NCBI GenBank assembly: GCA_019242135.1
Contig: JAFAWC010000708.1
Location: 1-12,772, forward strand
Source of the DNA: Mycobacteriaceae bacterium
GTDB lineage: Bacteria; Actinomycetota; Actinomycetes; Mycobacteriales; Mycobacteriaceae
Length of the DNA: 12,772 bases
Direction: 5' to 3'
The notes under the pieces were generated by a model. The model did not search any database, was not told the DNA's origin, and saw only the letters and a program-made list of their open reading frames with translations. Both the position numbers and the translations under genes were made by a program. Shown here in pieces: positions 1 through 8,408 of the stretch; position 1 is the stretch's first letter; each line of letters starts with the position of its first letter.

Positions 1-607
<607 letters not shown>

Positions 608-627
608 GCCGGGTCAGCTGACCGGGC
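608..627. terminator. palindrome between convergent fba and Rv0361-like genes
   Basis: The core GGTCAGCTGACC (612-623) is a perfect 12-base palindrome. With one mismatched pair (611/624) it extends to 608-627. It begins right after the fba stop codon and covers the stop of the opposing gene, so transcripts from both sides could fold it into a hairpin. There is no T-tract on either side, as is common for mycobacterial hairpins at gene ends. It may be a bidirectional terminator or 3'-end stabiliser. The role is inferred; the symmetry is seen. Confidence 0.4.
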
Positions 628-1558
628 CCTGGCAGATCTTCCACCGGCCGTCGACGTACTGAAGGTCGAAGCTGCGCGTCGAGCGGACTTGCGGCTGGTA
701 GGCCACGAATGTGGTGACGTTCGCCTCGGCGTGCTGGTCGTTGACCGCCACCTGATCGATGCTGGCCACGACCGGATACTGCTTGGCCGTAGCCAGCCGC
801 GGATACGTTGTGGCCCAGTCCTTATCGGGGTAGTTGACGTAGCTGTCGCGCAGTGTCCCGCAGGTGATGGCGCGCAGTTGCGCGAGATCACCTTTTTGAA
901 TCGCGACGTCGAACTCCTGGATCGTGTCGCGCACCTGGTCTTCCGGCGACTCCGTCGATGAGGACTTGTGGGTGAGCCACATGGTCCCCAGCACCGCCAC
1001 GGCGGCAAGGGCGGCGATCACCAAGATCAGCAGAAGGACAAGGCCCCAGCTTCGGTGCCGGGGCGCTCGAGGTGGAATCGCCTGCGGCCCGGCGGGTCTC
1101 GTCGCAGTCGGCGGGCCCGTGTCGGCCCCGACGCCGGACTTCGAGATAACCTCAGTGGCCGGATCGGGCGCGGTACGGATGATTTCGGTGGACTTGACGT
1201 CATATCCCGACGGTGCGCTGTAGCGCCGCTCGGTTGCGGCATCCTCCTCGGACCCGGACAGCACCAACGTCGGCTCGGCCGAGTCGAATTCGGGCTCGGG
1301 CTGGAGCTTGGTGATCACCTCGGTGGTGTGCTCCGCGGATTGGTCACGGTCGGCCGGGGTTTCTTCGCTGGGGGTTTCTTCGTGCGGGGTCTCGTCGGAC
1401 GGGGTCTCACCGTGCGGGGTCTCGTCGGACGGGGTCTCATCGTGCGGGGACTCTTCTTCGGTTGAGGCCTGCTCTCCGGCGCGCTGCGGCTCGTGAGCCG
1501 GTTCGGTCTCCTCGGCCGCCGGCGTGGCGTTCTGGTCGGGACCCGACGGGTTCGACAT
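614..1558 (-). CDS. single-pass membrane protein with acidic repeat N-terminus (Rv0361-like)
   Basis: A 314-residue protein. Residues 1 to about 165 are a disordered Glu/Pro/Thr-rich cytoplasmic region that includes seven pentapeptides of the type DETPS/DETPH. One transmembrane helix follows at about 170-197 (SWGLVLLLILVIAALAAVAV and onward). The C-terminal 115 residues form an outer domain starting EDQVRDTIQEFDVAIQKGD and ending in a YVDGRWKICQGP segment, a pattern typical of NTF2-like/DUF4878 domains of mycobacterial membrane proteins. Its two cysteines (ITCGTL, WKICQG) could form a disulfide. The ATG at 1558 is preceded by AAAGGACAG at a suitable spacing. The position next to fba and the DUF3151 gene matches M. 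tuberculosis Rv0361, whose function is unknown to me. Orthology is inferred from architecture and neighbours. Confidence 0.85.
   Translation of the reverse strand: MSNPSGPDQNATPAAEETEPAHEPQRAGEQASTEEESPHDETPSDETPHGETPSDETPHEETPSEETPADRDQSAEHTTEVITKLQPEPEFDSAEPTLVLSGSEEDAATERRYSAPSGYDVKSTEIIRTAPDPATEVISKSGVGADTGPPTATRPAGPQAIPPRAPRHRSWGLVLLLILVIAALAAVAVLGTMWLTHKSSSTESPEDQVRDTIQEFDVAIQKGDLAQLRAITCGTLRDSYVNYPDKDWATTYPRLATAKQYPVVASIDQVAVNDQHAEANVTTFVAYQPQVRSTRSFDLQYVDGRWKICQGPVS
1356..1460. repeat. 15-bp tandem repeat, seven units, inside the Rv0361-like gene
   Basis: Seven consecutive 15-base units start at 1356, 1371, 1386, 1401, 1416, 1431 and 1446, all beginning GGGG. The best-conserved unit, GGGGTCTCGTCGGAC, occurs identically at 1386 and 1416. 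Units ending in CGGAC and CGTGC alternate, giving a 30-base higher-order period. On the minus strand each unit encodes one pentapeptide of the form (D/E/G)ETP(S/H/A), or DETP preceded by H, so copy changes stay in frame. Confidence 0.85.
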
Positions 1559-1715
1559 GCGTGCTGCTGTCCTTTGTTACGTGACGACGGCGGTGGGTTG
1601 TCCTGGCGGAAGCTTAACGACTTATTGCCCGTGCGCCCGAGAGGCTCTTCGCGATCGTCGGCTCTTCGCCCCGGCGGCTGATCGCGCCGGGCGGGGGCAC
1701 GGCACAATAGCTGCC
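1559..1715. promoter_or_regulatory. divergent spacer between Rv0361-like and DUF3151 genes
   Basis: 157 bases with no gene. On the plus strand CACAAT (1703-1708) lies 7 bases before the ATG at 1716, and no Shine-Dalgarno sequence is present, so the DUF3151 mRNA may be leaderless. On the minus strand TAAGCT (1616-1611) fits a mycobacterial TANNNT -10 box for the other gene, about 50 bases before its ATG. The 10-mer GGCTCTTCGC occurs twice, at 1643-1652 and 1660-1669. A stem with 7-base arms and an 8-base loop (1670-1691) follows. The promoter boxes are pattern matches only. Confidence 0.4.
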
Positions 1716-2132
1716 ATGACCCAGTTCGGCGACTTGATGGGCCCGGATCCGGTGCGCCTACCCGGCGACCCGCAGGCCGAGGCCGAGCTCCAGGCCAGCG
1801 AGAATCCTGCGATCGTCGCCGCCGCGCATCCAGCGGCGTCGGTGGCCTGGGCGCAGCTGGCCGAGGATGCACTGGCCGACGACAAGGCCATCACCGCATA
1901 CGCATATGCCCGCACCGGCTATCACCGCGGGTTGGACCAGCTGCGGCGCAATGGCTGGAAGGGCTTCGGAGCCGTGCCCTACGACCACGAGCCCAACCGC
2001 GGCTTCCTGCGCTGTGTGGCCGCGCTGGCGCGGGCAGCGGACACTATCGGCGAAACCGACGAATACAACCGGTGCCTCGACCTGCTCGATGACTGCGATC
2101 CAGCGGCCCGAGGCAAGCTCGGACTGGGTTAA
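1716..2132 (+). CDS. DUF3151 family protein (Rv0360c-like)
   Basis: A 138-residue soluble protein of unknown function that I recognise as the actinobacterial DUF3151 family. It matches M. tuberculosis Rv0360c in sequence, as far as I recall, and in position. Recognisable stretches are MTQFGDLMGPDPVRLPGD at the start, then SVAWAQLAEDALADDKAITA, AYARTGYHRGLDQLRRNGWK and ETDEYNRCLDLLDDCDP. The middle is mostly helical with a tetratricopeptide-like rhythm, including the run of alanine-rich helices around YAYARTGYHRGLDQLR. No catalytic motif is evident. The frame is open upstream to 1524, but the family start is the ATG at 1716, which lacks a ribosome binding site and follows a -10-like CACAAT, suggesting leaderless translation. 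It ends in a TTAA shared with the stop of the opposing MarR gene. Confidence 0.9.
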   Translation: MTQFGDLMGPDPVRLPGDPQAEAELQASENPAIVAAAHPAASVAWAQLAEDALADDKAITAYAYARTGYHRGLDQLRRNGWKGFGAVPYDHEPNRGFLRCVAALARAADTIGETDEYNRCLDLLDDCDPAARGKLGLG

Positions 2133-2692
2133 TCGCCCACGGCCGCGGTGCGTGCGGCCGGACAGTGGCCGTGCGCACGACCGCAGGCCGACGGATCGCA
2201 CATTCGGCACAACGCACCCCCGCTCGGCAGCCGGCCGGTGGCTCTTGTCTGGAGCCGGGCGGAGGCGATGTTGGTGATCAGCACTTCGCAGATCGCGGTC
2301 AGATCCTCGCGCCGGCGGTCGGTGAGCCCCGATAGCGCGGAGGCAATCGCCGCCCGGCGTGCGCTGCGTATCCGCATCGCAACAGAGCGTCCTCGCGGCG
2401 TGAGCGTCACCGTGACGGTTCGTCCGTCGGGGCCCTCGGAGCGCTCGACGACACCGGCGCCGGCCAGCCGGTTGACCAGCCGAACCGCCCCGGAGTGGGT
2501 CAGGCCGGTGAATCGGCTCAAGACCTGCACCGAACTGGCCTGCGCCAGATCGAGCAGCGCCACCAGCGCGGCCGCCGCGGTGACATCCAGTCCCTGATCG
2601 ACGGCGGCGTCGCCCAGCGCGGCGTCGCTTAGACCGAGGGCCGCCGCACCGACCAGGTTGATCAATCGGGCGTCGTCGGGAGGGTTGACCAT
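2129..2692 (-). CDS. MarR-family transcriptional regulator with four-cysteine C-terminal tail
   Basis: A 187-residue regulator. Helical N-terminal part (about 8-52), then a winged helix: helix-turn-helix at 55-82 (VQVLSRFTGLTHSGAVRLVN), wing at 83-99 (EGPDGRTVTVTLTPRG), and a dimerisation helix at about 100-145, the usual MarR order. The tail carries Cys162, Cys165, Cys170 and Cys177 (CRMCDPSACGRAHGHC, spacing CX2CX4CX6C), with His174 and His176 nearby. Classical MarR proteins are about 140-150 residues and lack this. Such a cluster could bind zinc or an iron-sulfur centre or act as a thiol sensor; which one is not decidable here. The ATG at 2692 has AGGAC upstream. It is divergent from the SRPBCC gene and separated from it by a 58-base spacer with a palindrome, so autoregulation and control of that gene are likely. 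The stop overlaps the DUF3151 stop. Confidence 0.88.
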   Translation of the reverse strand: MVNPPDDARLINLVGAAALGLSDAALGDAAVDQGLDVTAAAALVALLDLAQASSVQVLSRFTGLTHSGAVRLVNRLAGAGVVERSEGPDGRTVTVTLTPRGRSVAMRIRSARRAAIASALSGLTDRRREDLTAICEVLITNIASARLQTRATGRLPSGGALCRMCDPSACGRAHGHCPAARTAAVGD

Positions 2693-2716
2693 GGCCGTCC
2701 TGCGTGCTTCTCTGAA

Positions 2717-2737
2717 ATATATGACTCAATCATATAT
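2717..2737. promoter_or_regulatory. palindromic operator between MarR and SRPBCC genes
   Basis: A perfect inverted repeat, ATATATGA, 5-base spacer CTCAA, TCATATAT. It is strongly AT-rich in otherwise GC-rich DNA and centred in the 58-base divergent spacer. It lies 24 bases from the MarR ATG and 13 from the SRPBCC ATG, next to the latter's GGAGGAGA ribosome site (2741-2748). On the minus strand TATATT (2721-2716) inside it could be the MarR -10 box. Size and symmetry fit a MarR dimer site; binding is inferred. Confidence 0.7.
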
Positions 2738-2750
2738 CTGGGAGGAGACG

Positions 2751-3176
2751 ATGAACCTCATCGCCAAAGCGGAAATCGATGTGAAAGCGCCGGCCGCACA
2801 GGTGTGGAATGCGCTGACGGATCCGGACAAAATCGCGAAGTACTTCTTCGGCAGCCAGGTGCAGACCGATTGGCGGCCGGGCAGCCCCATCGTCTGGAGG
2901 GGCGAGTACAACGGCAATCGTTACGAGGACAAGGGAGAGGTCCTCGAGGTCGACGAGAACCGGCTGTTGCGGGTGACGCATTTCAGCCCGATGAGCGGGT
3001 TGCCCGACACGCCGGAGAACTATCACACGCTGACCTACACGCTCGACGAGCGCGCCGACGGCACGCGCGTCTCGCTCAGTCAGGACAACAACGCAAGCCA
3101 GGACGAGGCCGACCGCGCGACCGCCAACTGGAGGGCGATGCTCGAAGGCCTAAAGAGCACCGTCGAAGGTAGCTAG
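2751..3176 (+). CDS. SRPBCC / AHSA1-type domain protein
   Basis: A 141-residue single-domain protein of the START/Bet v1-like SRPBCC superfamily, AHSA1 branch. It opens with the family's first strand and helix, AEIDVKAPAAQVWNALTDPD, then KIAKYFFG, a W-R-G strand region (PIVWRGEYNGNRYEDKG), VLEVDENRLLRVTHFSP, LTYTLDERADGTRVSLSQD, and a long C-terminal helix ending NWRAMLEGLKSTVEG. These proteins form a hydrophobic cavity and usually bind small lipophilic ligands; the ligand here is unknown. The ATG at 2751 was chosen because GGAGGAGA (2741-2748) sits just upstream; in-frame ATGs at 2658 and 2721 lie in or before the operator. Actinobacteria often pair such genes with an ArsR or MarR regulator, as here, suggesting that the pair responds to a toxic or lipophilic compound (inference). 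Confidence 0.88.
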   Translation: MNLIAKAEIDVKAPAAQVWNALTDPDKIAKYFFGSQVQTDWRPGSPIVWRGEYNGNRYEDKGEVLEVDENRLLRVTHFSPMSGLPDTPENYHTLTYTLDERADGTRVSLSQDNNASQDEADRATANWRAMLEGLKSTVEGS

Positions 3177-3184
3177 CCGCCTCA

Positions 3185-3202
3185 GCCGACCTACCAGTCG
3201 GC
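3185..3202. terminator. hairpin between convergent SRPBCC and CDF genes
   Basis: A perfect 6-base stem, GCCGAC (3185-3190) and GTCGGC (3197-3202), with a 6-base loop. It begins 9 bases after the SRPBCC stop and spans the stop of the opposing CDF gene. There is no T-tract. It is a candidate two-way transcript end; the short stem makes this only moderately likely. Confidence 0.4.
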
Positions 3203-4081
3203 CTGGCGACAACCGTCGGCGTTCTCCGGCGGCTCCACTTGCACCGTTGCGTGCTGCAGCCCGCGAGCCGCCAGCACCGCCTGTGCCATGGCGAGCACCT
3301 CTGCGGAGTCACCACGGCACCCCAGGTGCGCCGTGGCCATGTCCTTGCCGGGCACGAGCGTCCAGACATGCAGGTCGTGCACGTTCGTCACGCCGTCGAC
3401 CGCATGCAAGGCGGCCCGCAACTCGTCGACGTCGATGTGGCTGGGGGAGGTCTCGGAGAGGATCCGCAGCGCCGCGCGGGCCAGCGACATCGCCCGGGGC
3501 AGCACCCACAGCGCGACCAACACCGCGACCACGACATCGGCGTAGGGCCAGTGCGTGGTCACCGTGACCACCCCGGCGATCAGCACGCCGACGCTGCCGA
3601 CGGTGTCGGCGACGACTTCCATGTAGGCGCCCTTGACGGCCAGGCTGTTTTCGGAACTCGACCTCAGCAACATGACGACGACGGCGTTGGCGACGAGCCC
3701 GGCCAAGGCGACCACGATCATCGGCACGCCGGGCACCAGCGGCGCGCCACCAAGTCGTTCGATGGCCTCGTAGAGGATGAACGCGGACACACCCAACAGC
3801 AGCACGGCGTTGCCGACCGCGGTGAACACCTCGGCGCGATGCCAGCCGTAGGTGCGGGCGGGTGACGCGCTGCCGCGGCGAGCGAGCATCACCGCGGTCA
3901 GGCCCATGAACAGTGCGACCAGATCGGTCAGCATGTGGCCCGCGTCGGCCAGCAACGCGATCGAATTGATCAGCAGCGCGGTCGTGAGTTCGACGACGAA
4001 AAACACGGTGAGCACCGCAGCGGCGATCACCATCCGCGAAATGCGGGCATCGGCCGCGGCGTGGTCATGGCCTGCGCCCAT
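3191..4081 (-). CDS. cation diffusion facilitator (CDF) metal exporter, CzcD/ZitB-like
   Basis: A 296-residue proton-coupled exporter that moves divalent metal, most likely zinc and perhaps cadmium or cobalt, out of the cytoplasm. Six helices are visible at about 17-37, 41-66, 85-110, 120-139, 151-173 and 180-200, then a cytoplasmic ferredoxin-like domain containing VDGVTNVHDLHVWTLVPG. The helix-2 metal motif is LADAGHMLTD (Asp46, His49, Asp53). The helix-5 partner is EVVAD (Glu155, Asp159), with Glu where many CDFs have His. The conserved YGWHRAEVF loop is present. The N-terminus has a short GHDH metal-binding stretch. The ATG at 4081 has no ribosome site but follows a TAAATT -10 box by 6 bases, so it is probably leaderless. 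I do not recall a CDF gene at this place in M. tuberculosis. M. smegmatis has a zinc exporter, ZitA, near fba as I remember; orthology is unverified. Confidence 0.93.
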   Translation of the reverse strand: MGAGHDHAAADARISRMVIAAAVLTVFFVVELTTALLINSIALLADAGHMLTDLVALFMGLTAVMLARRGSASPARTYGWHRAEVFTAVGNAVLLLGVSAFILYEAIERLGGAPLVPGVPMIVVALAGLVANAVVVMLLRSSSENSLAVKGAYMEVVADTVGSVGVLIAGVVTVTTHWPYADVVVAVLVALWVLPRAMSLARAALRILSETSPSHIDVDELRAALHAVDGVTNVHDLHVWTLVPGKDMATAHLGCRGDSAEVLAMAQAVLAARGLQHATVQVEPPENADGCRQADW

Positions 4082-4087
4082 GGGGCC

Positions 4088-4117
4088 AATTTATGCATAC
4101 ATACGCATATGTGGCAA
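4088..4117 (-). promoter_or_regulatory. leaderless CDF promoter with palindromic operator in the spacer
   Basis: Reading the minus strand: TTGCCA (4117-4112, five of six to TTGACA), 18-base spacer, TAAATT (4093-4088, fits TANNNT), 6 bases, then ATG at 4081. This is the expected geometry for a leaderless mycobacterial mRNA. The plus-strand sequence TATGCATACATACGCATA (4092-4109) is an 18-base palindrome with two mismatched pairs and fills the spacer, so a bound repressor would block RNA polymerase. A metal-responsive ArsR/SmtB-type repressor is the natural guess given the exporter, but it is not encoded here. Confidence 0.65.
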
Positions 4118-4137
4118 GCGCGGTTCTTTGCGCTGCC
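4113..4137 (-). terminator. hairpin after the site-2 protease gene
   Basis: GGCAAGCGC (4113-4121) pairs with GCGCTGCC (4130-4137), 8 pairs with one bulged A, around an 8-base loop. It starts 30 bases after the Rv0359-like stop on the minus strand and could end that transcript before the CDF promoter. It overlaps the CDF -35 box. There is no T-tract. Confidence 0.4.
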
Positions 4138-4167
4138 AGGGTCGTGGGGTTAAGGCGACGGACGGGC

Positions 4168-4947
4168 TCAGAACCAGGCCGACCAGAACCGGGTCAAATG
4201 GCTGCCCAAGGCGACGAGGATGCTCGGCACGTTGGACAGGTCGAACAGGCGGTAGACGATCGAGAAGAACGCTTGGTTCAGTGGCGGCGCGATCAACAGG
4301 ATGAACAAGATCACAAAGCCCCACTGCTTCGCCGGCTGCAGCGCGTGTTGTGTCTCCGGGCTCAGGTGCGGCTCCAGTGCGCTGTATCCGTCGAGCCCGG
4401 GGATAGGCAGCAGGTTCAGTACGACGGCCGTGACCTGCAGGAACCCGAGAAACGCCATCCCGGACCAGAACACCGCGTGGTGGGCGTCGGCGAGTACCGC
4501 GGTGACCGCGAGCAGCACAACGGCCAGAGCGGCGTTGACGGTCGCACCGGCCAGCGCGACGACGGTGCGCCGCCGCGGGGTCATCCACGACGTGCGCACG
4601 TACACGGCCCCGCCCGGCAGGCCGATTCCGCCCAACGCGATGAACACCAGCGGCAAGCCGAGCGACAACAGCGGATTCGAATACTTCAGGGGGTTGAGCG
4701 TCAGATAGCCGCGCACGGCGACGTCGTGATCGCCGTAGCGCCAGGCCATGTAGGCATGGGCGAACTCGTGGAGGCACAGCGACACCAGCCAGCCGGCGAT
4801 CACGAACGTGAAGACGCCGACGTAAGCGATCGCGGACAAGGAGGTGCCCGCCAGCCACGCCAACGCCCCGCCGAGCGCGGTGATCGCGCAGATCGCCAGG
4901 AAGACCGGGCTGGGCCGGACCGACTGCCGCATCGGACGGATGTTCAC
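4168..4947 (-). CDS. site-2 protease family (M50) membrane metalloprotease, Rv0359-like
   Basis: A 259-residue integral membrane zinc protease of family M50, which cleaves substrates within the membrane. The zinc-binding HEFAH (60-64, HExxH type) lies in the second hydrophobic segment. The third ligand is Asp186 in NLLPIPGLDGY (178-188), and the AGATVN segment (133-138) matches the conserved asparagine region. Helices are at about 14-34, 40-60, 93-110, 128-153, 160-180 and a C-terminal pair. There is no PDZ or CBS domain, so it is a minimal type. The GTG at 4947 was chosen because it gives 259 residues, the size I recall for Rv0359, and follows a -10-like TACGTT by 6 bases; ATG at 4932 is the alternative. 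The frame is open further upstream, but that would overlap the preceding gene. The physiological substrate is not known to me. Confidence 0.9.
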   Translation of the reverse strand: MNIRPMRQSVRPSPVFLAICAITALGGALAWLAGTSLSAIAYVGVFTFVIAGWLVSLCLHEFAHAYMAWRYGDHDVAVRGYLTLNPLKYSNPLLSLGLPLVFIALGGIGLPGGAVYVRTSWMTPRRRTVVALAGATVNAALAVVLLAVTAVLADAHHAVFWSGMAFLGFLQVTAVVLNLLPIPGLDGYSALEPHLSPETQHALQPAKQWGFVILFILLIAPPLNQAFFSIVYRLFDLSNVPSILVALGSHLTRFWSAWF

Positions 4948-4959
4948 CCCACGAACGTA
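4948..4959 (-). promoter_or_regulatory. candidate leaderless -10 box for the site-2 protease gene
   Basis: On the minus strand TACGTT (4959-4954) fits TANNNT and lies exactly 6 bases before the GTG at 4947, the same geometry as the CDF promoter. No ribosome site precedes the GTG. I see no convincing -35 box, and the gene may also be read through from the upstream Rv0358-like gene, whose stop is 38 bases away. Confidence 0.4.
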
Positions 4960-4985
4960 CTTGAGCCCGGAGGGGCGGCGGCGGA

Positions 4986-7652
<2,667 letters not shown>

Positions 7653-7733
7653 CTCTTTGGGATGAATCCTGCGCCGACACGCCGGGAAATGCGGCAGCCG
7701 TATCGCATTCGGCGACGGTGGGACCATGACCCT

Positions 7734-8408
7734 GTGACCGCGCAGCCCAACCAGGGCTTTAGACAGCTGAAGACCCCGCGGGCCGCCGCGCTGGCGGGTG
7801 TGGTGTTCGCGGTGCTGTTCGGCACGGTGATCGTTCTCATTCGCGTGAGAATGCCTGAGGGTCTGACGAACTCGTCGGCGTGGCTGTCGACTAATCACAG
7901 CGGCATCATCACCGCGGCGGTGCTCATGCCGTTCGCGGGAATCAGCTTCCTGTGGTTCATCGGCGTCGTGCGGGACGGTTTCGGGCAATACGAGGACCGG
8001 TTCTTCGCGTCGGTGTTCCTCGGCAGCGGGCTCTTGTTCCTGGCAATGATGTTCGTCGCGACCGCGATCGCGGCCGGCCTCGTGGCCACCGACTCCGGTG
8101 TGGTAAATCCCACGGCGCACGTCGAGGTGATCGATTTCGGCAAGATGGTTGTGCTGACGACTTCCAAGACGTATGCGATCCGGATGGCGGCGGTGTTCAT
8201 GATTTCGGCCGCGACGATCTGGCTGCGGACCCGACTCATGCCGAAGTGGCTCGTAGGAGTGACCTATCTGGTGGCCGTTTCCATTCTCGTCGCAAGCGAT
8301 CTCAGCATGTGGGTGACCTTGGCCTTCCCGGTCTGGGTGCTCATCGTCAGTGGCCTCTTTCTGGGCAGCTCCGGCGCCGCCCGCACCGGGGATGTCAATC
8401 GCGCCTGA
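7734..8408 (+). CDS. six-helix membrane protein of unknown function
   Basis: I do not recognise this family. From GTG at 7734 it is 224 residues with six predicted membrane helices: AALAGVVFAVLFGTVIVLIR (about 19-38), GIITAAVLMPFAGISFLWFI, FFASVFLGSGLLFLAMMFVA, IRMAAVFMISAATIWLR, WLVGVTYLVAVSILVAS and WVTLAFPVWVLIVSGLFLG, with short charged loops. An extracytoplasmic stretch after the third helix contains HVEVIDFGKMVV. No transporter or enzyme motif is seen. The frame is open from ATG at 7662, but those first 24 codons have third-position G/C near 58 percent, well below the rest, and read Arg-rich; I therefore prefer GTG at 7734. It starts 81 bases after the thioesterase gene on the same strand and could be in its operon. 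Confidence 0.75.
   Translation: MTAQPNQGFRQLKTPRAAALAGVVFAVLFGTVIVLIRVRMPEGLTNSSAWLSTNHSGIITAAVLMPFAGISFLWFIGVVRDGFGQYEDRFFASVFLGSGLLFLAMMFVATAIAAGLVATDSGVVNPTAHVEVIDFGKMVVLTTSKTYAIRMAAVFMISAATIWLRTRLMPKWLVGVTYLVAVSILVASDLSMWVTLAFPVWVLIVSGLFLGSSGAARTGDVNRA

Noticed and set aside
1758..2729. 323-codon minus-strand frame across DUF3151 and MarR
   Set aside because: It runs in the wrong frame relative to both recognised proteins and is Arg-rich; it is a shadow.
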